A stretch of DNA of 64,000 nucleotides, taken from contig JAUNVA010000006.1 of NCBI GenBank assembly GCA_030537895.1, forward strand, positions 62,001 through 126,000, in the 5' to 3' direction. A program made the position numbers and the translations under genes. Numbering within the stretch: position 1 is the first letter of the stretch; each line of letters begins with the position of its first letter. Origin of the DNA: Bowdeniella nasicola. Lineage in GTDB: Bacteria > Actinomycetota > Actinomycetes > Actinomycetales > Actinomycetaceae. The notes below the pieces were generated by a model. It had not been told where the DNA came from and searched no databases. It saw only the letters and a list, made by a program, of their open reading frames with translations. Of this stretch, positions 9,838-18,083 are shown in pieces.

Positions 9838-10977
9838 GTGAGTACACCACACAGCGGGAATGAGGACACCCAGTGGTCCTGGGACGGAGTCCCCCAGGTC
9901 AATCCTGGCCAGGACCCGGCTCACCCGGTCCCCGAGGACCGGGCCACCTACTCACCCGGGACACCCGGTTCTGGCTACGCCCCCGTTCCGCTTTCTCCGG
10001 GGCAGGTCACGCTGCAACCCGGCATCATCCCGCTGCGCCCCTTGCGCTTCGCAGAGTTCTTCGACGGTGGCTTCCGCGCGATCCGTTTCAACCCACCCGC
10101 GATGCTCGGCACCGCGGCCATCGTCCTCACGATCGTTGCCCTCCTGGACATCGCCTTCGCCTACACGACGTTCGATTCCCTCGCCGTCCTGTCCACCGGA
10201 ACGGTAGCCGTCGATGCGGAAGCTGAAATGCTGCGTATGTTCCGCAATTCGATGGGTCCGTGGCTGGCGAATATGGTGGGCACCACCATCCTGACGGGAC
10301 TGCTCATCCAATGCGTGACCCAGTCCATTCTCGGGTATCGCATCACGCTCAGTGAACTATGGGCACAGGTCAAACCGCGGATTCTCCCCCTGTTTGGCCT
10401 CACGATCGCGGTGGCCGCAATCGTCATGATCGCCACCATCATCGGGTTCGTCCTGTTTGGTCTTGCCTTCGTCCTCCTTGCCGTTGCCATCGGTGATAAC
10501 CCCTCGGGAGCTGAGATCGGCCTGATCATTATCGCGGCGGTCACTTCCGTGATCGTCATCTGTCTGCTCGTCTTGTATGCGACGGTGAAGACTTCGCTCG
10601 CCACCCCGGCGCTCATGGCAGAAAAGACCACCGTGGGGCGCGCGCTATCTCGCTCGTTCCACCTGACGAAGGGGTTCTTCTGGCGGGTCGCGGGCATTCT
10701 TGCGCTCACCCTCATCCTCGTCGGCGTGATGTCGGCCATCGTCGGAGGCATCGTGACCCAGGTGGCGCTATTCATCGTCAGCTCGGTCGGGAGCGTCACG
10801 GACGAATTCGCGCTCACCCAGCTCTCAATGATCATCGGTACGATCATTGGCGCGGTGGTGTCGATGATCTTCACGCCGTTCTCCGCTGCCGTCACCACCC
10901 TGATCTACACGGACCTTCGGATGCGTCGCGAGGGGCTGGACCTCCTCTTACAGCGTGCAGCCAACGAACGGGCCTAG
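9838..10977 (+). CDS. Multi-pass membrane protein (glycerophosphodiesterase membrane-domain-like)
   Basis: A 379-residue protein. The first 65 residues are Pro-rich and cytosolic; about six transmembrane segments follow. The region beginning PLRPLRFAEFFDGGFRAI resembles the membrane domain found with some glycerophosphoryl diester phosphodiesterases, but there is no catalytic phosphodiesterase domain. It starts at a GTG with a strong GAAGGAGG six bases upstream. It leads a same-strand run with DUF4129, DUF4350, moxR and DUF58 genes, a conserved actinobacterial set thought to work on envelope or chaperone functions. The precise role is unknown. Confidence 0.75.
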   Translation: MSTPHSGNEDTQWSWDGVPQVNPGQDPAHPVPEDRATYSPGTPGSGYAPVPLSPGQVTLQPGIIPLRPLRFAEFFDGGFRAIRFNPPAMLGTAAIVLTIVALLDIAFAYTTFDSLAVLSTGTVAVDAEAEMLRMFRNSMGPWLANMVGTTILTGLLIQCVTQSILGYRITLSELWAQVKPRILPLFGLTIAVAAIVMIATIIGFVLFGLAFVLLAVAIGDNPSGAEIGLIIIAAVTSVIVICLLVLYATVKTSLATPALMAEKTTVGRALSRSFHLTKGFFWRVAGILALTLILVGVMSAIVGGIVTQVALFIVSSVGSVTDEFALTQLSMIIGTIIGAVVSMIFTPFSAAVTTLIYTDLRMRREGLDLLLQRAANERA

Positions 10978-10983
10978 AGCGGC

Positions 10984-11646
10984 ATGTGGCTCCTCTCGAT
11001 TCCCGTCACGCCCGACGCTGACGACGCCCGGAGACTGGCTCAAGAAGAACTGGCCAAAGCGATCTACCACCACGAGCCCGGTCCGATCGCTCGGATTCTC
11101 AACGCGATTGCGGAGGTCATCGGCCGCCTCACCGAAGCCTCCTTAGGAACGGGGAGCCCGTGGCTGTCGGTTGTGCTCGTTGCCGTAATCGTCGCCGGCC
11201 TCGTCATCGCGCTCCTGCTGGTCTCTCGCGTGCGGGTGGCGCGCCGAACGAAAGCGGAGGCTTCGACCTCCGCCGCCGTCTTTGTCGACGACGCCGACTC
11301 GCAGGCCCTCGCCGAGCGTGCCCGCGACCACGCCAGGGCAGGGCGCTACAGTGACGCCTTCTTGGACCAGTTCCGCTCCCTTATTCGCTACGCAGACGAG
11401 CGTGCTCTCATTGAGGACCGGCCGGGCTTCACTGCCCAGGAGGCTGCCCGCGCGGTCGGTGCCCTACACCCCTCCATCCCGCTACCACTGCGCGCCCAAG
11501 CAGACCGTTTCGATGCCGCATCCTATGGCGATGTCCACCTCGTCGCCCAGGATTTCGAGTCTCTGCACCGCCTGGATGGGACAATCCGCGAGACACTGCG
11601 CTCGGTGCGCCCTGCGCATGCGTTCGAGAGCTTGGGAGCCTCGTGA
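10984..11646 (+). CDS. DUF4129 domain membrane protein
   Basis: A 220-residue protein with one clear transmembrane helix near 58-82 (WLSVVLVAVIVAGLVIALLL) followed by a cytosolic helical DUF4129 domain. The domain shows the typical pattern DQFRSLIRYADERALIEDR and EAARAV. DUF4129 domains occur with transglutaminase-like, DUF58 and MoxR genes, and this one is embedded in such an operon. AGAGCGG precedes the ATG by a few bases. The stop is overlapped by the next start (GTGA). No catalytic activity is expected from the sequence. Confidence 0.82.
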   Translation: MWLLSIPVTPDADDARRLAQEELAKAIYHHEPGPIARILNAIAEVIGRLTEASLGTGSPWLSVVLVAVIVAGLVIALLLVSRVRVARRTKAEASTSAAVFVDDADSQALAERARDHARAGRYSDAFLDQFRSLIRYADERALIEDRPGFTAQEAARAVGALHPSIPLPLRAQADRFDAASYGDVHLVAQDFESLHRLDGTIRETLRSVRPAHAFESLGAS

Positions 11647-12806
11647 AGGACACCGCAACAGAAATCTTCGCGCCCGAACTTACGGGAGGCCCGCGCGTCG
11701 ACCGGACTACCACACGTCGTCGCCGCGAGTGGGTGGTCGTCGGCGCCGCCATTGTGGTAACCCTCGTGATCCTCATCATCGCTGCCGCTCGCACGGGCGA
11801 TCACTCCGCTCCCCTGCATCCGGACAACACCGCTCCGAATGGGGCACACGCTCTCGCGGAACTCTTGCGAGCCGAGGGGGTCAACGTTCAGGCAGCGACC
11901 CGCATGGCCGATCTTGAGCTCGCGAACACCGCCGATACCACCGTCCTCGTGACCGATACCGAGATCCTCACCGACTATCAACGCGAGACACTCGCCATGC
12001 TCCCCGCCGACCTCGTCCTCGTGGGAACCCCCTACGAGAGCCTCGGCGCACTGAGCGATGCGGTGGAGACCGACCCCGCGGGATCCTCAGAGCCGCTGAC
12101 CGCACAGTGCGCTGAGGAAGACGGCGCGGCCGCCGCGCGCATCTCGCACAGTCGCGGCTCGCTGCGCGCGTTGCAACCGGACGTCGAGGTGTGTTTCCCC
12201 ATCGGCGAGGGTGGCGCCTACGCGACGTGGCACGACAGCAACGGCGCGGTGCGTCGCATGATCGCCGACGGCGATCTTCTCTCGAATGCCTCCCTTGACC
12301 GCGATGGAAACGCCGCCCTCGCGATGAGGGCACTCGGCCACCACGAGAACCTGCTGTGGTACATGCCGATGCGCGAGGCGAGCAACGCGGTGGTCTACAG
12401 CCCACCGGAGATGCGTGCCCTCACCTGGTTCCTGATCTTTTTCGCAGCGGCGCTTGTCGCGACCCGCGTGCGCCGTTTCGGTCCTCCCGCGCGCGAGGAC
12501 CTGCCCGTGGTGGTGCGGGGCGGTGAAATCGTGCGCGGCGTGGGACGTCTTTACCATGCACGACGGCAATACGCACACGCCGCCACTCTGCTGCGGGCGG
12601 GCACCAAGGCTCGAATGCGCCGCCACCTGGGACTACCTGCGGCGTGCGATGACACCACGCTGAGCGCAGCGCTGGCGGCCCTCACGCAACTGAGTGAACG
12701 TGAGGTGCAGGCCCTCCTGGCCGGTAGTAGCCCCTCCAACCAGGCGCAGCTCGTCGAACTTGCCCGGCTCCTGGCCAGATTTGAAAGAAAGGTCGAATTG
12801 ATATGA
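11643..12806 (+). CDS. DUF4350 domain membrane protein
   Basis: A 387-residue protein. A basic N-terminus (TTTRRRREW) is followed by a transmembrane helix near 30-47. The following domain, starting with PDNTAPNGAHALAELLRAEGV, is the DUF4350 fold, a ThuA/GATase-like domain often found beside MoxR and DUF58 genes. A second transmembrane helix (ALTWFLIFFAAALVATRV) precedes a cytosolic tail of helices. It starts with GTG overlapping the previous stop and ends overlapping the moxR start. It probably acts as a membrane partner of the MoxR/DUF58 pair; no activity is shown. Confidence 0.85.
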   Translation: MKDTATEIFAPELTGGPRVDRTTTRRRREWVVVGAAIVVTLVILIIAAARTGDHSAPLHPDNTAPNGAHALAELLRAEGVNVQAATRMADLELANTADTTVLVTDTEILTDYQRETLAMLPADLVLVGTPYESLGALSDAVETDPAGSSEPLTAQCAEEDGAAAARISHSRGSLRALQPDVEVCFPIGEGGAYATWHDSNGAVRRMIADGDLLSNASLDRDGNAALAMRALGHHENLLWYMPMREASNAVVYSPPEMRALTWFLIFFAAALVATRVRRFGPPAREDLPVVVRGGEIVRGVGRLYHARRQYAHAATLLRAGTKARMRRHLGLPAACDDTTLSAALAALTQLSEREVQALLAGSSPSNQAQLVELARLLARFERKVELI

Positions 12807-13867
12807 GTGAGTACACCCGTTTCTCTGGCCCACCGACGCCGGATCCCCACGACGAGGCTGCCCCCGCGATGGCGCAGGCCGCTGCCTCACCGAGTACTCC
12901 ATCGACCTCCAACGCGTCCTCCTCCACCCGGGCCCGTCTCTCGGCACTTCGCACCGAGATCGGTAAAGCGGTCGTGGGACAGGACAGTGCGGTTACCGGG
13001 CTCGTCATCGGCTTACTCGCCCAGGGGCACGTCTTGCTGGAGGGGGTTCCCGGCGTCGCGAAGACTCTCCTCGTGCGCTCACTCGCGGCGGCACTCGACC
13101 TGAAGTTCACGCGCATCCAGTTCACGCCGGACCTCATGCCGGGCGACGTCACCGGCTCGATGGTCTACGACGCCTCCTCTGCTACCTTCGAGTTTCGGCC
13201 CGGCCCGGTCTTCACCAACCTGTTGCTCGCCGATGAGATCAACCGCACGCCCCCAAAGACCCAGTCCGCGATGCTCGAGGCCATGGAGGAGCGCCAGGTC
13301 TCCATGGATGGCAGCGCTCGGCGCCTGCCGGAGCCGTTCATGGTGATCGCGACGCAAAACCCCGTCGAATACGAAGGCACCTACCCGCTTCCTGAGGCGC
13401 AACTGGACCGCTTCTTATTGAAACTCGTACTCCACGTGCCCCCGCGCGCCGAAGAGATTGAAATCATGCGGCGCCATACTCACCAGTTCAACCCCCAAAA
13501 TCTGCACGCCGCGGGGTTGCGTCCGGTGGCAAGCCCCGAGGACCTGGCAGCGGCCCGCGCGGAGGTTGCAACAGTCGACGTCGACGAAGCAGTGCTCGGC
13601 TACGCCGTCGATATCGTACGAGCCACGCGCCAATCACCGTCCCTGCGCCTGGGTGTCTCTCCGCGTGGTGCAACGAACCTTCTGGCGGCTGCTCGCGCCT
13701 GGGCATGGCTGTCGGGACGCACGTTTGTGACACCCGATGATGTGAAGGCCCTGGCGCTACCGACACTGCGACACCGTCTCTCCCTCCGCCCGGAGGCCGA
13801 ACTCGAGGGAATCACCGCCCAGCAGATCATCACCTCGGTCCTCTCCGCGGTACCGGTGCCCCGCTGA
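12803..13867 (+). CDS. MoxR-family AAA+ ATPase
   Basis: A 354-residue cytosolic AAA+ protein. After about 40 low-complexity Ser/Pro residues come Walker A GVPGVAKT (81-88), Walker B LLADEINR (141-148), sensor 1 ATQNPVEYEGTYPLPEAQ, and the C-terminal lid domain. MoxR proteins act as chaperones in assembly or activation of protein complexes and usually pair with a VWA/DUF58 protein, which is the next gene. The start overlaps the DUF4350 stop (ATGA). The gene set matches the mycobacterial moxR2 region. Confidence 0.95.
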   Translation: MSEYTRFSGPPTPDPHDEAAPAMAQAAASPSTPSTSNASSSTRARLSALRTEIGKAVVGQDSAVTGLVIGLLAQGHVLLEGVPGVAKTLLVRSLAAALDLKFTRIQFTPDLMPGDVTGSMVYDASSATFEFRPGPVFTNLLLADEINRTPPKTQSAMLEAMEERQVSMDGSARRLPEPFMVIATQNPVEYEGTYPLPEAQLDRFLLKLVLHVPPRAEEIEIMRRHTHQFNPQNLHAAGLRPVASPEDLAAARAEVATVDVDEAVLGYAVDIVRATRQSPSLRLGVSPRGATNLLAAARAWAWLSGRTFVTPDDVKALALPTLRHRLSLRPEAELEGITAQQIITSVLSAVPVPR

Positions 13868-13869
13868 CC

Positions 13870-15165
13870 ATGACTCCCTCCTCCCGTTCGCTGTGGTTGG
13901 CCGGCGCCGGTGTGCTCCCGGTAGCGCTCGCGCCGCGTCCGGCGACGGTGGCGCTGTGGGCCGCCATCTGGTTCATCGTTGTCTTACTCGACGCGCTGGC
14001 GGCACCCAAGCCCTCGGTTCTTCGAGTCAGTCGTGAGACCACGCCGTCCTCAGTACGACTCGGGGAGAGTGCGCACAGCCAACTCATCGTCTACAACTCC
14101 TCCTCGAGGCGAGTACGCGCCCTCATCAAGGACATCTGGCCTCCCACCGCTCGGCGATCGAGCACCCCGAGCGAGGTTCTCATCCCGCCTGCTGAGCGGC
14201 GTCGCCTGACCGGAGTCCTCTCCCCCATTCGTCGCGGCCGGCGCCACGCGATCGGCGTGGCGATCCGCACAGCGGGCCCCCTCGGCCTCAGCTACCGGCA
14301 CGCCACCCTCGACGTACCGGGCGAACTGCTGGTCCTGCCTCCCTTCGCCTCCCGCCACCACCTGCCCTCGCGTCTAGCCCGCTTGCGAGAAATGGATGGC
14401 AACTCCTCAGTCAACGTCCGTGGCCAAGGCACCGAGTTCGATTCGTTGCGCGAATACGTGATTGGCGACGATGTACGGGCGATCGACTGGCGAGCGACGG
14501 CCCGCTCACGAGACCTCATGGTGCGCACCTGGCGTCCCGAACGTGACCGCCGCGTCGTCCTCGTTCTCGACACGGGCCGGCTGTCGGCCGTGCGGATTGG
14601 GTTTGGCACCCGGCTCGATGCCTCAATCGAGGCGGCCCTCCTGCTAGCCTCGCTCGCCGCCCACGCCGGCGACCGGATCGACGTCATCGCTGCGGACACC
14701 GACGTGCACGCCCACGTGAGTGCGACTACCGCCACGACACTCATGCATGAGCTCGCGGTCACCCTCTCCGACCTCGACCCCCACCTGGAAGAAACGGACT
14801 GGCAGCGTATCAGCGCGCACGTGCGCCAAACTGTGTCTCAACGGGCGCTCATCGTCTTCGTGACCGCTCTCGACTCGGCTGTGATCTCGGGTTCGATGCG
14901 TCGGGCGGTCGCGACGCTCGCCGCGCGCCACACCGTCGTCGTTGCCGGTGCCTACGACGGAGAAATCGATGCTCTCGCTGCCACCCGGGACGACGTCGAC
15001 GATGTCTATACCGCCGCGGCCGCCGAGGGGGCGCTACTCGAGAATCGGGAGGCGATCCTAGGTCTCACTCGGGCGGGTGCCTCCGTCGTCTCCTCAAGTG
15101 CCGAATCTCTACCCCCCGATCTCGCGGATCGCTACCTTCAGCTCAAGGCGACGGGGCAGCTGTAG
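13870..15165 (+). CDS. DUF58 domain protein (VWA-like MoxR partner)
   Basis: A 431-residue protein starting two bases after moxR. Two hydrophobic helices near the N-terminus (LWLAGAGVLPVALAPRP and ALWAAIWFIVVLLDALAA) anchor it; a beta-rich region follows. The DUF58 signature EFDSLREYVIGDDVRAIDW is at about 184-202, and a VWA-like region with VLVLDTGRLS comes after. DUF58 proteins are the usual partners of MoxR ATPases. The 3' end overlaps the convergent RDD gene by 23 bases. Confidence 0.9.
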   Translation: MTPSSRSLWLAGAGVLPVALAPRPATVALWAAIWFIVVLLDALAAPKPSVLRVSRETTPSSVRLGESAHSQLIVYNSSSRRVRALIKDIWPPTARRSSTPSEVLIPPAERRRLTGVLSPIRRGRRHAIGVAIRTAGPLGLSYRHATLDVPGELLVLPPFASRHHLPSRLARLREMDGNSSVNVRGQGTEFDSLREYVIGDDVRAIDWRATARSRDLMVRTWRPERDRRVVLVLDTGRLSAVRIGFGTRLDASIEAALLLASLAAHAGDRIDVIAADTDVHAHVSATTATTLMHELAVTLSDLDPHLEETDWQRISAHVRQTVSQRALIVFVTALDSAVISGSMRRAVATLAARHTVVVAGAYDGEIDALAATRDDVDDVYTAAAAEGALLENREAILGLTRAGASVVSSSAESLPPDLADRYLQLKATGQL

Positions 15166-15964
15166 GAGCTGTCGCGGCCGCCTCGTGCGCACGTAACGCG
15201 AGATACTCCTCGTTGCGTTTGCGCACCAGGACCGCAGCCATGAATCGCTCGGGGTGCGTACCCGACGGCGGCATGGGAGAAACGAAGCAAGCCAGCTCAG
15301 CGGCGAGCGATTCCGCGTGTGTGGCTCGAGCGGGACCCGACATTGTGGCGGCGCGCGTGAGGAAGATCCGGGCGCGAGTCGCGAGCAGGGACGGGATCGG
15401 AGCGATGTCCGCAGCACGCACCCAGTCCACCAGCTCGGGGGGCATCAGCAGCGGATGGGGCTCCACCTCAATGCCACGCAACCGCACCACATAGGTTCCC
15501 GCGAGGAGATCACCCAAGCGCTGTCCACGTGCGTTGGATAGGCTCACGATGACGGCGATCCCGCCACCTGTCAGCCAGTTCTCCACCATCCCGACGAGGC
15601 TCCGCACAAAAACGTGACGTAGCCGCACGGGCCCGCCATCCATCCTCAGCACCCGCACGCCGACAATAATCTTGCCGAGGGAGCGCCCGCCCGTTGCGAA
15701 CTCGATGCTGAACGGGATCACGAACGTGACAGTAGCAAGCGCCAAGATCCCGATCGTGGACAAGACCGCATTGTTCTGATCACCAAGCCAGTCTGAGGCG
15801 AGAATCACCACGAAGAGCACCGTCACGATCCACAAGGCCGCATCGATGAGGCCCGCGAGAGCCCGCAGCGGGACCGAGGCGGGCCGCACCTCGAGCTCGA
15901 TCGCTTCTCCAGTGATGATCGATTCACGTCCGGCGGGCGCGGAGTGCGGCATGGCGGTGGACAT
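15143..15964 (-). CDS. RDD family membrane protein
   Basis: A 273-residue protein with an RDD domain: SVPLRALAGLIDAALWIVTV (the Arg/Asp pattern), a second helix near NAVLSTIGILALATVTFVIP, then GRSLGKIIVGVRVLR and a third helix. The C-terminal 100 residues are hydrophilic and variable. RDD proteins are small membrane proteins of uncertain, possibly transport, function. Here it is divergent from a SpoIIM-like gene, as in Rv3694c/Rv3695. The ATG at 15964 was chosen because a TAATGT hexamer lies seven bases upstream; an ATG at 15952 is an alternative. Confidence 0.85.
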   Translation of the reverse strand: MSTAMPHSAPAGRESIITGEAIELEVRPASVPLRALAGLIDAALWIVTVLFVVILASDWLGDQNNAVLSTIGILALATVTFVIPFSIEFATGGRSLGKIIVGVRVLRMDGGPVRLRHVFVRSLVGMVENWLTGGGIAVIVSLSNARGQRLGDLLAGTYVVRLRGIEVEPHPLLMPPELVDWVRAADIAPIPSLLATRARIFLTRAATMSGPARATHAESLAAELACFVSPMPPSGTHPERFMAAVLVRKRNEEYLALRAHEAAATAPTAAPSP

Positions 15965-15982
15965 GTATGGCACATTACAGGA
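15965..15982. promoter_or_regulatory. 18-base divergent promoter region with overlapping -10 candidates
   Basis: Only 18 bases separate the start codons of the RDD gene (minus) and the SpoIIM-like gene (plus). CACATT at 15971-15976 ends six bases before the plus-strand GTG. TAATGT, read on the minus strand at 15972-15977, ends seven bases before the minus-strand ATG. The two hexamers overlap by five bases on opposite strands. Confidence 0.45.
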
Positions 15983-17053
15983 GTGGATACCGATGCCTAC
16001 CGCGCCGTGCGGAGCGCGAGCTGGGACCGCCTGGACGAGCTTGCAAAGACCCGCCGTCTCACCGGTGCGCAGATCGATGAACTCGTGCGGCTGTATCACG
16101 CGAGCTCACGTGACCTGTCCGTCATCCGCACCTCGGCGCCCGATCCCGGTATCGTCTCGCGGCTCTCCATTTCAGTCGCGGGAGCGCGCGCCCGCCTCAC
16201 CGGTACGGAGAACTTCTCCTGGACCGGCATCGTCCGGTTCGTGACGCTCACGCTGCCACTCGCCTTCTACCGCGTGGCGTCCTTCACGGTGGCTTTTGCT
16301 CTCGTCTTTACGGTGATCGCCACCGCCTACGGGTGGGCGTTCTACCACTCCCCCGCCCTGCAATCCACCGTGGGGACCCCCTCGGAATTGCGTTCCTACG
16401 CTGAGGAAGCGTTCACGGCTTACTACACGAACTATCCATCCCCCGACTTTGCCGCCCAGGTCTGGACGAATAATGCCTTCATCGCGGCGATCATGGTGGC
16501 GAGCGGCATCACCGGTGTAGGCCCCATCCTCGTGGGCTACACGAACGCGGTCGGGATCGGTCAGGCGGGCGCGATCCTTGCTCTACACCACCACCTCGAC
16601 GTCTTCTTCCTCTCGATCCTGCCGCACGGCATGCTGGAACTCACGGCGGTATTCGTGGCGGGAGGTGCGGGCTTGCGCCTGTGCTGGGCCTGGATCAGCC
16701 CCGGAGATCGTTCTCGTGCGGCGGCCCTCGCCGAGGCGGGCCGCACCCTCGCTATCGTGGCCTTCGGGCTCGTGTTCGTGCTCGGACTCTCGGGGGCTAT
16801 CGAGGGATTCGTCACAGGCTCGAATCTGCCTGTCCAGGTGAAACTCACTCTTGGGTTCGCCGCGTTTGCGGCCTACTGGGCCTATACGCTGATCTTGGGC
16901 CGGCGCGCCGTCGCGCTCGGGCATAGCGGAGACCTCAGCGAGGATGATGCCGGCTATCGGGCACTCGAAGAGATCGCAGCTGAACGTACCGACTACTCGA
17001 GGGCCTCGGCCTCGTCGGCGAGCAGCACGACGATCCCCTCCCGCACGGGGTAG
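15983..17053 (+). CDS. Stage II sporulation protein M-like membrane protein
   Basis: A 356-residue integral membrane protein of the SpoIIM/DUF95 family. The N-terminal 90 residues are soluble and helical (SASWDRLDELAKTRRLTGAQ); five or so transmembrane segments follow, with the typical TNAVGIGQAGAILALHHHLD and LPHGMLELTAVFVAGGAGL motifs. In Bacillus SpoIIM belongs to the DMP peptidoglycan-remodelling complex; in non-sporulating Actinobacteria the function is unknown. The GTG at 15983 is preferred because a CACATT hexamer ends six bases before it. The last 61 bases overlap the convergent Trm112 gene. Confidence 0.88.
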   Translation: MDTDAYRAVRSASWDRLDELAKTRRLTGAQIDELVRLYHASSRDLSVIRTSAPDPGIVSRLSISVAGARARLTGTENFSWTGIVRFVTLTLPLAFYRVASFTVAFALVFTVIATAYGWAFYHSPALQSTVGTPSELRSYAEEAFTAYYTNYPSPDFAAQVWTNNAFIAAIMVASGITGVGPILVGYTNAVGIGQAGAILALHHHLDVFFLSILPHGMLELTAVFVAGGAGLRLCWAWISPGDRSRAAALAEAGRTLAIVAFGLVFVLGLSGAIEGFVTGSNLPVQVKLTLGFAAFAAYWAYTLILGRRAVALGHSGDLSEDDAGYRALEEIAAERTDYSRASASSASSTTIPSRTG

Positions 17054-17181
17054 CTCAGGGTCGGACTCACCCCAACCGTGCGGTAGCTTATGGGTGTCCC
17101 GGTGGCCGGATGGGGCGTCAGCGAAGCGCCCGTGCGGGGGCAGCGTACAGCGTCGGCGAGCCAGGTGGGGAGCTCACTCAT
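16993..17181 (-). CDS. Trm112 family protein
   Basis: A 62-residue protein of the Trm112/YcaR family. The pattern LADAVRCPRTGASL is followed by the C-terminal PVREGIVVLLADEA typical of the family (normally PIRDGIPVML). Eukaryotic Trm112 activates methyltransferases; the bacterial role is not established. The canonical CPxC zinc knuckle has lost its second cysteine here. Its start overlaps the upstream DUF3499 gene by eight bases, and its 3' end overlaps the convergent SpoIIM-like gene by 61 bases. Confidence 0.82.
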   Translation of the reverse strand: MSELPTWLADAVRCPRTGASLTPHPATGTPISYRTVGVSPTLSYPVREGIVVLLADEAEALE

Positions 17182-17569
17182 CGTCGGTCCTCTCGGTGTG
17201 CATCAAACGTAGGTACGGGCGTGCCGGCGGCGCCTTGGCCGGTTCGACAATCGACCGAGCCGGGCGTCGTGCGGCCGGAGACACGTACGGTTTGGGGCGT
17301 CGGGATGCCTCAAGAACGGCGTCGGCCAGCGCCATGAGGTCGTCGGAGGTGGGCGGCGCAGGAGCGTAGTCGGTCTGTAGGCGGATGACGTCCCAGCCAC
17401 GCGGAGCCGTGATCGAGTTCGCGTGGGTCTCACACAGGTCGTAGGCGTGCGGCTCAGCCTTGCCTGAGAGGGGCCCCACGATCATGGAGGCGTCCTCGTA
17501 GACATAGGTGAGGGTGGCGACGGCGGGCCGCTCACACCCCGGCCGAATACAGGGACGAACAGGTTTCAC
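17174..17569 (-). CDS. DUF3499 family protein
   Basis: A 131-residue actinobacterial protein. The N-terminus VRPCIRPGCERPAVATLTYVY and the downstream LCETHA provide Cys and His ligands for a probable zinc ribbon; PRGWDVIRL is the conserved centre. The C-terminal half is basic and variable. The homologue Rv3258c lies next to the Rv3259-like gene, exactly as here. The start is a GTG with TAGGAT ending seven bases before it, so the transcript may be leaderless. Function unknown. Confidence 0.85.
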   Translation of the reverse strand: MKPVRPCIRPGCERPAVATLTYVYEDASMIVGPLSGKAEPHAYDLCETHANSITAPRGWDVIRLQTDYAPAPPTSDDLMALADAVLEASRRPKPYVSPAARRPARSIVEPAKAPPARPYLRLMHTERTDDE

Positions 17570-17576
17570 AAGGCCA

Positions 17577-17603
17577 ATCCTACCCGTCCACGTGGCCTAC
17601 GCT
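17577..17603. promoter_or_regulatory. Divergent leaderless-type -10 elements
   Basis: On the minus strand TAGGAT (17577-17582) ends seven bases before the DUF3499 GTG. On the plus strand TACGCT (17598-17603) ends six bases before the GTG at 17610. The whole intergenic gap is 40 bases, and neither start has a Shine-Dalgarno. Confidence 0.5.
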
Positions 17604-17609
17604 TGAGGC

Positions 17610-18053
17610 GTGCCCTACCTTCCCATGGTTCCTGAACGTGCCTCCGGTCGGCGACGTGACCGCCACGGACGTGGCCTACGCGGTCCGCTCGTGCCTCCAA
17701 CGCTGCCGGGCTGGCGCACGAACCGCGAACGCTTCGATGAGTACGTCACCCGCCACGTCCGCGCCTTCACCCGCCTCTACCCGCGCCTCGCCGACGTCGA
17801 GTTCGCGGTCGAGGAGGTGCCGCCGTCGGCACCGGGCCGCTACGAGCCGCGCGCTGTCACCCTGGGCCGAACGTTCGCTTCAGATCGCGCCTATGGCCTG
17901 CGCTACCGGGTTGTGCTGTATCGCCTGCCCATCGCCACGCGCTGCACATCCCCCGATGAGGTGGATGAACTCGCTGGCTACGTGCTCGCCGAGCAGTGCG
18001 CGGGCATCGTCGGGTGCTCACCCACCGACCTGGACCCCAACTTCCCGCTCTAA
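17610..18053 (+). CDS. Zincin-fold 'metallopeptidase family' protein without HExxH (Rv3259-like)
   Basis: A 147-residue cytosolic protein. The N-terminus is basic and ends in RGPLVPPTLPGWRTNRERFD, a hallmark of the actinobacterial Rv3259 group. It is usually annotated as a metallopeptidase, but the place where HExxH is expected reads YVLAEQCAGIVG, so the catalytic glutamate/histidines are absent and hydrolysis is unlikely. It starts at a GTG with TACGCT six bases upstream, divergent from the DUF3499 gene and close to whiB, matching the Rv3258c-Rv3259-whiB2 order. Confidence 0.8.
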   Translation: MPYLPMVPERASGRRRDRHGRGLRGPLVPPTLPGWRTNRERFDEYVTRHVRAFTRLYPRLADVEFAVEEVPPSAPGRYEPRAVTLGRTFASDRAYGLRYRVVLYRLPIATRCTSPDEVDELAGYVLAEQCAGIVGCSPTDLDPNFPL

Positions 18054-18083
18054 GACGAGGATTACCGGCTGGGCACCGCGGTC

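Noticed and set aside
17610-18053. Active zinc metallopeptidase
   Set aside because: HExxH is missing where the family fold would place it.
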